Positions 1 through 6,938 of a DNA stretch of 15,009 nucleotides are shown here, in pieces. The stretch is from JBCDCP01 sp039181495. Its GTDB lineage: Bacteria; Pseudomonadota; Alphaproteobacteria; Rhizobiales; Tepidamorphaceae. The position numbers were made by a program, and so were the translations under genes. The stretch covers positions 1-15,009 of the forward strand of contig JBCDCP010000077.1 of NCBI GenBank assembly GCA_039181495.1, given 5' to 3'. The notes under the pieces were generated by a model. The model was not told the origin of the DNA, ran no database searches, and saw nothing but the letters and a program-made list of their open reading frames with translations. How positions within the stretch are numbered: the stretch's first letter is position 1; the number at the start of each line of letters is the position of its first letter.

Positions 1-153
1 GGCGCAGATTATTCCGTGGAACTACCCTCTGGAAATGACAGCGCGGTCGCTGTCAGCAGCGATCGCCACGGGCAATACCTGCGTGATCAAGACGCCTGAG
101 CTCGATCCGCTGAGTAACGCCTATTTCGCGCTTGCCGCGGAATAATCTGCGCC
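1..153. repeat. Inverted repeat bounding a fold-back of the ALDH gene
   Basis: Bases 1-16 (GGCGCAGATTATTCCG) recur as an exact reverse complement at 138-153. The match extends to 1-19 against 135-153 with one mismatch. Both copies encode the same ALDH residues (A-Q-I-I-P), once on each strand, with about 115 bases of loop between them. The left arm is cut by the window edge and may be longer. About 5 bases of microhomology (CGGAA, 138-142) lie where the two reading directions meet. This is the form of an inverted chimera or a microhomology-driven inversion, not of a transposon end, since no transposase or target duplication is visible. Confidence 0.85.
2..142 (+). pseudogene. Displaced internal fragment of the aldehyde dehydrogenase, inverted
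   Basis: The plus strand here encodes 47 residues beginning A-Q-I-I-P-W-N-Y-P-L and running to A-L-A-A-E, followed at once by TAA at 143-145. This is the classic ALDH stretch after the EPYG motif: the PWNYP block and then the K-T-P-E block, whose Lys contacts the NAD(P) phosphate or ribose in the family. It is the natural continuation of the minus-strand ALDH that ends its homology at 138, overlapping it by five residues. The two pieces together give about 197 contiguous ALDH residues out of a usual 480-500. The catalytic Cys and Glu are not in the window. The fragment has no start codon of its own and was probably moved by inversion or by an assembly or amplification chimera. Confidence 0.8.
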
Positions 154-602
154 GAGACGCCATAGGGTTCGTGCACGGTGAAATCGAAATAGCCTTTGCC
201 GAGTGGCACCGAACGCCCTTCGACGGTTTCAGCCTGATTCCCGTAATATTCGAAGTACCGCGCCGCGCCCTGCACCTCCATGCGCGCTTCCCACAAGGGT
301 TTGCCCGCTTCAAGCGTCAGAATCGGCGCGATCTCATCGACGTGGTCGAGAATGTACTGGCCCATATCACGCAGCATGCGGCCGCGTTCGACCGGGCGGA
401 GGTCAGACAGTACCCCGGAAACATGACAGCGCCGGGCTGCCGCCACGGCCCGATCGATGTCGGCAGCATCGGCGCAGGCCTGTTCGGCCAGCGGCTCTCC
501 CGATCCCGGATCCTCGATCGTGATCCGGCCCGCTCCACCATCGCAGAAAGCACCGTCGATGTAATTCTGCCAGTAGGGTTTGACCTCAACACTATGGCCC
601 AT
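87..602 (-). CDS. NAD(P)-dependent aldehyde dehydrogenase, N-terminal part only (broken)
   Basis: This is the N-terminal domain of a betaine-aldehyde-type aldehyde dehydrogenase. It shows the YIDG opening, the I-x-D-P-G-S-G-E segment, L-T-L-E-A-G-K-P near residues 96-103, and H-E-P-Y-G-V just before the break. Members oxidise aldehydes to acids with NAD(P)+ in the cytoplasm. Homology runs from Met1 (ATG at 602-600) to about residue 155 (base 138). The frame then reads unrelated residues to a stop at 87, because the DNA switches orientation. A TTG one codon upstream (605) is a poorer start. The start overlaps the end of the Rieske gene by 11 bases, so it is probably translated in the same operon. 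If the break is real the enzyme is dead, lacking its catalytic domain. If it is an assembly artefact the gene is normal. The aldehyde substrate cannot be told from this part. Confidence 0.8.
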   Translation of the reverse strand: MGHSVEVKPYWQNYIDGAFCDGGAGRITIEDPGSGEPLAEQACADAADIDRAVAAARRCHVSGVLSDLRPVERGRMLRDMGQYILDHVDEIAPILTLEAGKPLWEARMEVQGAARYFEYYGNQAETVEGRSVPLGKGYFDFTVHEPYGVSAQIIPRQARNRRYSADRAQAS

Positions 603-1686
603 CAACGGCCTCCCGCATCCACTGCTGCAACACCTTTACGGAGTGCTCGGAATTCACGCCACAGGCGGGGTCTATCACGAGCGGGCCAGGTCGGTAACCA
701 CGGCTTCGCATGCCCCGTTGCACCGATTCCACCAGGTGAATGTCCTCTTCGACGGTTGTCGCCCTGTCCTGAACGGCAAGTCGGCGGACCACCTCTGAGT
801 CGACCCCATCGATGGTGTACCAGCCGCGCCAGACCGTGACATGGCCAGAGTCCTTTGGGCGCCAGTGATAGGTGTTCAGCACGTTGCCCGGATAGACCTG
901 AAACGAGAACATCGGCCACAGGAACCACGATGAGTAGGAGCCCGCGGTCTCATTGGCATTGAGATCGACCGGATAACTCATCCGGTCGAGGTTCTGGCAC
1001 TCCGTGGTGTGCCGAAGGCATTGGCCCTGGGGTTGAATATCGTATGTTTCCGGCTTGACCACGCCCTTTGCAAAGGTCGGGTGGTTGAGCTGGCAGTGAT
1101 AGCACTCGGAGTAATTCTCGACCGAGACCTTCCAGTTGCAGGCCTCGGGGATCTCCACCCATTCCAGCGGGCGCAGCTGATCTATGTGGGGGACGAAAGA
1201 CCTCAGCTCTTCGCGGACCCTTGGGAACTGGGTGTCCATATCCGGAGCATCCGGATCGAGGTTGACGAACAGAAAGCCGAGAAAATTCTCGACGGGCACG
1301 CTGCTCAGGCAAACCTCATTGCGGTCAAACCCGGTCACGGACCGGATGTTTGGCCCCATCCGTAAGCGTCCGGTGAGCTCATAGGTCCAGGCGTGATAGG
1401 GGCAGACCAGCAGCTTGGCGTTGCCTTCGCCCTGAACGAGCTGGTGCGCCCGGTGCTGGCAGACATTGTAAAAGCATCGGATCTCATCATCGCGATCGCG
1501 CAGCAGGATCAGGCTCTCGCCGGCAACTTCGGTGGTGAAGTAATCGCCTGGTTTCTCGAGCTGCGAGACATGGCCGGCAAATTGCCAGCTTCGCGCGAAA
1601 AGACCGACCTCTTCGGCAGTAAAGATGTCCGGATCGGTGTAGTAACGGGCTTCAAGGCTGCGAACGAGGTCGGCATGCGCGGTCAT
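592..1686 (-). CDS. Rieske 2Fe-2S oxygenase, quaternary-amine demethylase type
   Basis: This is the alpha subunit of a Rieske non-haem iron oxygenase (364 aa, normal length). The N-terminal Rieske domain has C76-x-H78 and C95-x2-H98, which bind the 2Fe-2S cluster. The C-terminal catalytic domain has N-Y-S-E194-x2-H197-x4-H202, giving the mononuclear-iron histidines. Position 194, which carries the inter-subunit bridging acid, is Glu rather than the Asp of aromatic dioxygenases. Glu is known for carnitine monooxygenase CntA and related amine oxygenases. Relatives include glycine-betaine demethylase GbcA and stachydrine demethylase Stc2. The likely reaction is oxidative N-demethylation of a betaine, releasing formaldehyde. 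Its reductase partner is not in this window. The gene starts inside the rpiR-type stop codon (ATGA overlap, 1683-1686) and overlaps the ALDH gene downstream. The exact substrate is not readable; proline betaine, hydroxyproline betaine and glycine betaine are the first candidates. Confidence 0.9.
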   Translation of the reverse strand: MTAHADLVRSLEARYYTDPDIFTAEEVGLFARSWQFAGHVSQLEKPGDYFTTEVAGESLILLRDRDDEIRCFYNVCQHRAHQLVQGEGNAKLLVCPYHAWTYELTGRLRMGPNIRSVTGFDRNEVCLSSVPVENFLGFLFVNLDPDAPDMDTQFPRVREELRSFVPHIDQLRPLEWVEIPEACNWKVSVENYSECYHCQLNHPTFAKGVVKPETYDIQPQGQCLRHTTECQNLDRMSYPVDLNANETAGSYSSWFLWPMFSFQVYPGNVLNTYHWRPKDSGHVTVWRGWYTIDGVDSEVVRRLAVQDRATTVEEDIHLVESVQRGMRSRGYRPGPLVIDPACGVNSEHSVKVLQQWMREAVDGP

Positions 1687-2660
1687 GTTGCATCTCCATC
1701 CTCCGGGCCATCATTGGCCTCATTGTCTGATCCGTTTTCCGGCGGCCAGCTGTCCCGCCAGTCTTCCTGGTAGACGCCCAGTGCCTTGCGTTGCGCGTGC
1801 GTATCGGTGATGGCCGCGATGATATGCGGCTTGGCATCGGCAATGACGAACGCCATCAACGCTTCCAGAAGCGCCAGTGCGCCCACAGTGGACGGGAAGA
1901 ACAGGGGTGTGTCTGTCGCAACTGCGAAGCCGTATTGACTGCCCGCGACAAGCGGTGACGCCGGGCTGTCTGAAATGCCGATCACCGTCATGCCGAGGTC
2001 TTTCGCAGCCTCAACCGCGTCAAGGACTTCGGACCGGTATGGCTTGAAGGTCATGGCAATCAGCACGTCGTCCGTACTGCCATGGGCAAGATCGCTGCGC
2101 GCCGTGCCGCCAGGGGAGGGGACGGCATAGACCCGCTCCATGGCAAGGCTGGCCAGATAAGCAAAATTTTGCGCAAGCGTGTGGTTCACACCCAAACCGA
2201 GGATATAGGTCTTGCGGCTGGCCACGATCGCGTCTGCTGCGGCTTTGAGCTTGTCCGCGTCCGTGGCTGCAAAGGTCTGCTCAACCGCGGAAATGGCACT
2301 CGATGCCATATCGGCATAGAGCCCGCCCAGTTCGCCGCTCTGGCCAAGCGATTGCAGCCAGCGTGCCCGATCCGGGTAAGATGCGTTGCCGCGCCGGATT
2401 TCCTCGCGAAAAGGCGCGCGGAAGTCATCATATCCCTCAAACCCGGCAATGCGGGCCATCCGCACCACGGTGTTTGGTTTAACGCCGGCCGCATCAGCGA
2501 TCTCGCGCACCGAACTGACGCCGACATCATTCGGATTCTCAAGCACATAGGCCGCGGCCTTGCGAATCTCGGGTGTGAGATCCGGCATGGCGCCGGACAG
2601 TGTCTGCAGTGCCTCTACGGATGTGGCTTCAGACGAAAATGGTACATTCATATCAATCAT
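1683..2660 (-). CDS. RpiR-family transcriptional regulator (HTH plus SIS domain)
   Basis: The N-terminal RpiR-type helix-turn-helix covers about residues 25-100, with the family pattern L-T-P-E-I-R-K-A-A-x-Y-V-L-E-N-P, then V-R-E-I-A-D-A-A-G-V-K-P-N-T-V-V-R as the recognition region. A C-terminal SIS (sugar isomerase) fold follows, including Y-I-L-G-L-G-V-N and later V-I-G-I-S-D-S. SIS domains usually bind phosphosugars, but RpiR proteins in amine-catabolism clusters may sense other ligands (inference). I chose ATG at 2660, with a second ATG at 2651. An ATG at 2711 is possible, but it would add 17 unlikely residues and leave only 20 bases to the divergent gene. The last 20 or so residues are acidic and hydrophilic, outside the SIS fold. 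It leads the minus-strand operon and is divergent from the DMGDH-like gene, so it probably controls both directions. Its stop overlaps the next start. Confidence 0.88.
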   Translation of the reverse strand: MIDMNVPFSSEATSVEALQTLSGAMPDLTPEIRKAAAYVLENPNDVGVSSVREIADAAGVKPNTVVRMARIAGFEGYDDFRAPFREEIRRGNASYPDRARWLQSLGQSGELGGLYADMASSAISAVEQTFAATDADKLKAAADAIVASRKTYILGLGVNHTLAQNFAYLASLAMERVYAVPSPGGTARSDLAHGSTDDVLIAMTFKPYRSEVLDAVEAAKDLGMTVIGISDSPASPLVAGSQYGFAVATDTPLFFPSTVGALALLEALMAFVIADAKPHIIAAITDTHAQRKALGVYQEDWRDSWPPENGSDNEANDGPEDGDAT

Positions 2661-2668
2661 GATTGACG

Positions 2669-2686
2669 ATCGTACAAATGTTCGAT
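2669..2686. promoter_or_regulatory. Imperfect palindrome in the divergent control region, candidate operator
   Basis: The sequence ATCGTAC-AAAT-GTTCGAT is an inverted repeat with 7-base arms (6 of 7 pairs match) and a 4-base spacer. It lies in the 71-base gap between the RpiR start (2660) and the DMGDH-like start (2732). A TTGACG at 2663-2668 just left of it could be a -35 box, but no convincing -10 follows. Position and symmetry fit a dimeric regulator site, most simply for the adjacent RpiR protein. No second copy was seen, so this remains a candidate. Confidence 0.4.
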
Positions 2687-2731
2687 TAGCCTGTCCATCA
2701 CAATCGCACATCGCTTCTCAGGATTACGCCC

Positions 2732-5248
2732 ATGGGCAAACAGGCACCGGCCGAGGCGAAGGCCGAATTCCCAAAATACGCTGAAGTGGTCATCGTCGGT
2801 GGCGGCATTATGGGCTGCGGGCTGGCCTATCATCTGGCCCACGAGGGATGCACGGACGTCGTTCTGCTCGAAAAGGCCGAGCTCACGTCCGGCTCGACCT
2901 GGCATGCTGCCGGGCAGATCACGCACTCGACGTCGAGCTACGGGCTTGGCCGCTGCGTTGGCTACAACATTGACCTCTATGCCGGAAAGCTCGAGGCCGA
3001 GACTGGACAGTCCGTCACCTGGCATGGCTGCGGCTCATTCAGGCTTGCCTACACCGAAGACGAGATGGACTGGCTGCACCAGACCCTGAGCGTTGGCCGC
3101 GCACTCGGCTTCCCGATGGAACTCGTCGGCCCGGACCGCATCGCCGAACTGCATCCGTTCTATAATCTCGACGGCGTTCTTGGCGGGCTGCACACACCGG
3201 ACGACGGTCACGTCGACCCCTCCGGCGTCACCATGGCACTGGCGATTGGTGCGCGTCAGCTGGGCACCAGAATCATCCGGCGCTGCCAGGCGACTGATAT
3301 CAAGCGCACAGACCGCTGCACATGGCGCGTGTCGACCGATAAAGGCGACATCGAATGCGAGCACGTGGTCAACGCTGGTGGCACCTATGCCCGCCAGATG
3401 GGGGAATGGTCCGGCCTCCAATTGCCGATGACCTCGATGACGCACCACTACTTCGTCACCGATCCCGTCGATGAATTCATGGCGCTGGAGACCGAACTGC
3501 CGGTCATCCGGGACGACAAGCTCGTGTCAGGCTACATCCGCATGGAGCAGAAGGCTGGCCTTATTGGGATCTACGAAAAAGAGGACCCCAATGCGGTCTG
3601 GCTGGAACACTGCCCGTGGGAGGCCGAAAACGAGCTGTTCGATCCGGACTATGACCGCGTCATGCCATGGCTTGAGAACGCTATGGACCGCATGCCGGTA
3701 CTTGCCGACAAAGGCCTCAAGCGCGCCGTCCATGGTGCCATCTCGCACCCGCCAGATGGCAATCCGATGATCGGCCCGGCGCCAGGTGCGCCAAACTACT
3801 GGTGTTGCTGCGGCACCCAGATCGGCATTGGCTGTGGTCCCGGCCTGACCCGCGAACTGGCCCGCTGGATGGTGCATGGCGCAGCCGACATTTCCATGCG
3901 TGAGTTCGATCCCCGCCGCTTTGGAGACTACGCAACGCCGGACTGGCAGGTCGTAAAGGCCAAAGAGGACTATTGCCTGCGCCACGAAATCCCGTTCCCC
4001 CATATCAACCGGTTGGCCGGCCGACCGGTCGAACCGAGCCCGCTCTATGATCGGCTCAAGGAAAAGGGCGCGGTGTTCGAGGAGGTCTACGGCCACGAAC
4101 GACCACGCTGGTTCGCAACAGACGGTGTGGAGCAGCGCGACCACTACTCCTTCCGCCGCAACGTCGTGCATGACGTCGTCGGAGCCGAGGTAAAGGCTGT
4201 CAGGGAAGCCGCGGGCATCATGGATGTCTCAGCCTTCACCAAGGTCGAGGTCGCCGGTCGTGATGCGGAAGCCTTCCTGGAGCGGCTGGTGGCCAACACG
4301 CTGCCCAAGAAGACCGGCGGAATCGTTTTGACCCATATGCTCAACCGCCGTGGCCGGATTGAGCTGGAAACAACGCTCATCCGACTTGGCGACAACCGGT
4401 TCTACCTTGTCTGTGCTGCCTTCTTTGAACAGCGGCTGCTCGACCATCTGCAGGCCTACAAGACGGCCGACACAGAGGTGGTCGTCACCAACTTGTCCGA
4501 CTTCTGGTCGGCCATGGCGCTGCAGGGGCCGCGAGCACGCGAAATCCTCCAGCCAAACACCGCTGCAGGCCTCGACAACGCCTCTTTTCGCTGGCTCACG
4601 GCGCAGGAAATCACCGTGGCCGGGCACAAGGTCTGGGCATTGCGCATGTCCTATGCCGGTGAACTGGGTTGGGAATTCCACGGTCCCCGCGACGCCTTTC
4701 CGGACATCTATGACGCGCTCTGGACCACGGGCGAACCGCTGGGTCTGGTGGACTACGGTTCATTCGCCATGAACGTCATGCGCCTGGAGAAGGCATTCAA
4801 AGGTGCAGGCGAACTGACCAATGAAGTGACCCTGCCTGAAGCCGATGTCATGCGCTTTGTTAAGCTCGATCCGGACCGCAAGCCGGAATTCGTTGGCCGC
4901 GAACAGACCATCACGAGTCTCGAATCTGAAAGCCGCCCGTGGGCATGCGTCTATCTTGAAATCGAGCCTGACGGCGAGATGGACGGACACGGAGGTGAGG
5001 CAGTGTTGTTGAACGGAGAACGGGTCGGGGCGACGAGTTCGGTGGCCTATGGGCACAGCGTCGGAAAGATCATGGCGTTTGCTTACGTTAAGCCGGAAGC
5101 AGCCAAACCCGGCACGGAACTCGACGTTGTGATCATGGGCGAGCGACGTCCCGCCCGTGTGCTGGCCGAGCCGGCCTATGATCCCGAGAGCCTGTTGCCG
5201 CGTGCAGATGCGGCTGCCTCGGATGCGTCGGTCGAGGCCGCGGAGTGA
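2732..5248 (+). CDS. Covalent-FAD dimethylglycine/sarcosine dehydrogenase-like protein with GcvT domain
   Basis: This 838-residue protein has the full architecture of dimethylglycine dehydrogenase. An N-terminal DAO-type FAD domain covers about residues 17-385, with Rossmann G-G-G-I-M-G at 23-28 and E47 for ribose. A short FAO_M linker domain (about 388-441) and then a GcvT folate-binding aminomethyltransferase-like domain with its C-terminal barrel (about 450-820) follow. The motif S-T-W-H58-A-A-G is the site where DMGDH and sarcosine dehydrogenase bind FAD covalently through the His. The family oxidises N-methyl groups of tertiary or secondary amino acids and passes the methylene to tetrahydrofolate. 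A good ribosome site, AGGA at 2720-2723, lies 8 bases before the ATG. It is divergent from the Rieske operon and overlaps the next gene by four bases (GTGA). It could act on the demethylated product of the Rieske step; whether that is dimethylglycine itself is unproven. Confidence 0.9.
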   Translation: MGKQAPAEAKAEFPKYAEVVIVGGGIMGCGLAYHLAHEGCTDVVLLEKAELTSGSTWHAAGQITHSTSSYGLGRCVGYNIDLYAGKLEAETGQSVTWHGCGSFRLAYTEDEMDWLHQTLSVGRALGFPMELVGPDRIAELHPFYNLDGVLGGLHTPDDGHVDPSGVTMALAIGARQLGTRIIRRCQATDIKRTDRCTWRVSTDKGDIECEHVVNAGGTYARQMGEWSGLQLPMTSMTHHYFVTDPVDEFMALETELPVIRDDKLVSGYIRMEQKAGLIGIYEKEDPNAVWLEHCPWEAENELFDPDYDRVMPWLENAMDRMPVLADKGLKRAVHGAISHPPDGNPMIGPAPGAPNYWCCCGTQIGIGCGPGLTRELARWMVHGAADISMREFDPRRFGDYATPDWQVVKAKEDYCLRHEIPFPHINRLAGRPVEPSPLYDRLKEKGAVFEEVYGHERPRWFATDGVEQRDHYSFRRNVVHDVVGAEVKAVREAAGIMDVSAFTKVEVAGRDAEAFLERLVANTLPKKTGGIVLTHMLNRRGRIELETTLIRLGDNRFYLVCAAFFEQRLLDHLQAYKTADTEVVVTNLSDFWSAMALQGPRAREILQPNTAAGLDNASFRWLTAQEITVAGHKVWALRMSYAGELGWEFHGPRDAFPDIYDALWTTGEPLGLVDYGSFAMNVMRLEKAFKGAGELTNEVTLPEADVMRFVKLDPDRKPEFVGREQTITSLESESRPWACVYLEIEPDGEMDGHGGEAVLLNGERVGATSSVAYGHSVGKIMAFAYVKPEAAKPGTELDVVIMGERRPARVLAEPAYDPESLLPRADAAASDASVEAAE

Positions 5249-6330
5249 GCAACATTCCCGACACAATGGACGCCATGGTGCTGATGCGGCATGGCGGACT
5301 CGATGCACTCGAATTCAAGACCGACTGGCCGGTTCCGAAACCGGGTGAAAGCGAGGTACTGCTCAGGGTGCTGGCCTGCGGGCTCAACAACACCGATGTG
5401 AACACCCGCTCGGGCTGGTACTCCAAGAACGTCACTGAAGCGACGACCGGCGATGGCTACACCGAGGTTGGCCAGGACGATCCGACCTGGGGAGGTTCGC
5501 CGATCCAGTTTCCCCGCATCCAGGGGGCAGATGTGTGCGGCGAAGTTGTGCAGGGACCTGCTGAGCTAATCGGCAAGAGGGTCATTTCTGATAACTGGAT
5601 CCGCGATTGGAGCGACCCGCTCAATCAGAACAAGATGGTCTATTTTGGCTCCGAGCGGGATGGCGGCTTTGCGCAGTACGCCACTATCCCGATCAAGAAT
5701 GCCGGTGTCGTTGACAGCGATCTGTCTGATGCCGAACTCGCGACATTCAGCTGTTCCTACTCGACCGCTGAGGGCATGCTGTCGCGTGCCGGCGTCGGCG
5801 CGGGCGATCGGGTACTTATCACCGGTGCGTCCGGCGGTGTCGGTTCGGCGCTGATCCAGCTTGCCCGGCGGCGTGGCGCCATGACCATCGCGCTTGCCTC
5901 TGAAAGCAAACACGACGCGATCCGCGACATGGGTGCCGACGTGGTACTGCCTCGTGCACCGGAGGATTTGCGGCAGGCGCTGCTCGATACCACAGGGCAT
6001 GACACTGTCACTGTGGTCGCCGATATCGTTGGCGGGCCATACTTCGGCACACTGATTGAGGCGCTGGCACGCGGCGGCGGCTACACTTGCTCTGGCGCAA
6101 TCGCGGGGCCGATCGTCGAACTCGATCTCAGGACGTTCTATCTCAACGACCTGACATTTACCGGTTCGACGGCGATCCCGCCGCACATCTTCGATGATCT
6201 GTTGGGCTATATCGAGCGCCGCGAAGTCAAGCCGCTATTGGCCGCCACCTTTCCACTCAGCGAACTGCACGCTGCCCAGCAGATGTTCATCGACAAACGC
6301 CATGTCGGCAACATTGTCGTCATCCCGTGA
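5245..6330 (+). CDS. MDR-superfamily NAD(P)H-dependent oxidoreductase, zinc-free (quinone oxidoreductase-like)
   Basis: This is a medium-chain dehydrogenase/reductase of 361 aa. The GroES-like N-terminal half holds A-C-G-L-N-N-T-D in place of the catalytic-zinc motif of alcohol dehydrogenases. The four-cysteine structural-zinc lobe is also absent, so it resembles quinone oxidoreductases and crotonyl-CoA-reductase-like enzymes, not zinc alcohol dehydrogenases. The Rossmann half has T-G-A-S-G-G-V-G at 193-200. It probably reduces or oxidises a carbonyl or enone intermediate; the substrate is unknown. The GTG start at 5245 sits in the stop of the DMGDH-like gene (GTGA), suggesting coupled translation. 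An in-frame ATG at 5266 gives an N-terminus (M-D-A-M-V-L) closer to the usual family start, so the first seven residues are uncertain. Its place directly behind the amine dehydrogenase suggests a role in the same pathway. Confidence 0.85.
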   Translation: MSNIPDTMDAMVLMRHGGLDALEFKTDWPVPKPGESEVLLRVLACGLNNTDVNTRSGWYSKNVTEATTGDGYTEVGQDDPTWGGSPIQFPRIQGADVCGEVVQGPAELIGKRVISDNWIRDWSDPLNQNKMVYFGSERDGGFAQYATIPIKNAGVVDSDLSDAELATFSCSYSTAEGMLSRAGVGAGDRVLITGASGGVGSALIQLARRRGAMTIALASESKHDAIRDMGADVVLPRAPEDLRQALLDTTGHDTVTVVADIVGGPYFGTLIEALARGGGYTCSGAIAGPIVELDLRTFYLNDLTFTGSTAIPPHIFDDLLGYIERREVKPLLAATFPLSELHAAQQMFIDKRHVGNIVVIP

Positions 6331-6448
6331 GGCGCAGCAGTGATGTCGTCTCGGGTTCCGGTAGATTTGGCAACGCCTGCACTGGTTGCAGATGGCATTC
6401 TGGTATTGAATCGGTTGTCTCTGCCTGTCTCAACCCGACGCCAAAGCC

Positions 6449-6907
6449 ATGTTCAGCTCGCTCGACACATCTCATCTCATAATCGCGCTGGTCGTCTTTG
6501 CGCTGACTGTGGCCGGCATTGCCGTACTCACACCGCGGGCGCCCCGACGGGATACGGTGCAACGAGAGCTCGAGAAAGCCGAGTTCCGTCGCCGCATCGA
6601 AGAGAGGCTCGATGTACACGAAGCAAAATCTGCCGAACCTGCCTCGGCTGCAGACCCGGAGACCTACCGGCCCAAAGGGTTCCAGCGGGTGTTCAAGATC
6701 ATCTTCATCATCGGCTGGCTCATCGGCTGGAGCGCAGGCATCGTTTTCGTGTTCAGCAGCTTGATGGAAGAGGGCGGCGACTCCTCGCGCATATTCCTGG
6801 CGTGCTGGCTTCTCGCAGCTGTCGCGGCCTGGATTTATGTCATCTACATCCTGATCAAGCTGATACGCGGCGATCCCATTCCGCGTCCGCGCAATTCTGG
6901 GTTCTGA
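6449..6907 (+). CDS. Small membrane protein with three predicted transmembrane helices, unknown function
   Basis: I do not recognise a family for this 152-residue protein. Three hydrophobic stretches long enough to cross the membrane are visible: about 10-27, 83-105 (rich in Ile, Trp and Gly) and 115-136. Between the first two is a charged, probably helical segment (about 33-70) with many Arg and Glu. The C-terminus is short, basic and proline-containing. It is too small and has the wrong layout for a TRAP small permease, which has four helices, though a divergent transport or scaffold partner cannot be excluded. No strong ribosome site precedes the ATG. The 118 bases upstream (6331-6448) hold no gene, and I found no convincing promoter or hairpin there. 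It ends 31 bases before the first enolase-superfamily gene, so it is probably cotranscribed. Confidence 0.7.
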   Translation: MFSSLDTSHLIIALVVFALTVAGIAVLTPRAPRRDTVQRELEKAEFRRRIEERLDVHEAKSAEPASAADPETYRPKGFQRVFKIIFIIGWLIGWSAGIVFVFSSLMEEGGDSSRIFLACWLLAAVAAWIYVIYILIKLIRGDPIPRPRNSGF

Positions 6908-6938
6908 CGTCAGATCAACGCACTGTGGCGGTGGTCCA

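Noticed and set aside
6368..6390. A TGGCA ... TTGCA pair resembling a sigma-54 promoter
   Set aside because: The GG and GC elements are far more than the required 10 bases apart.
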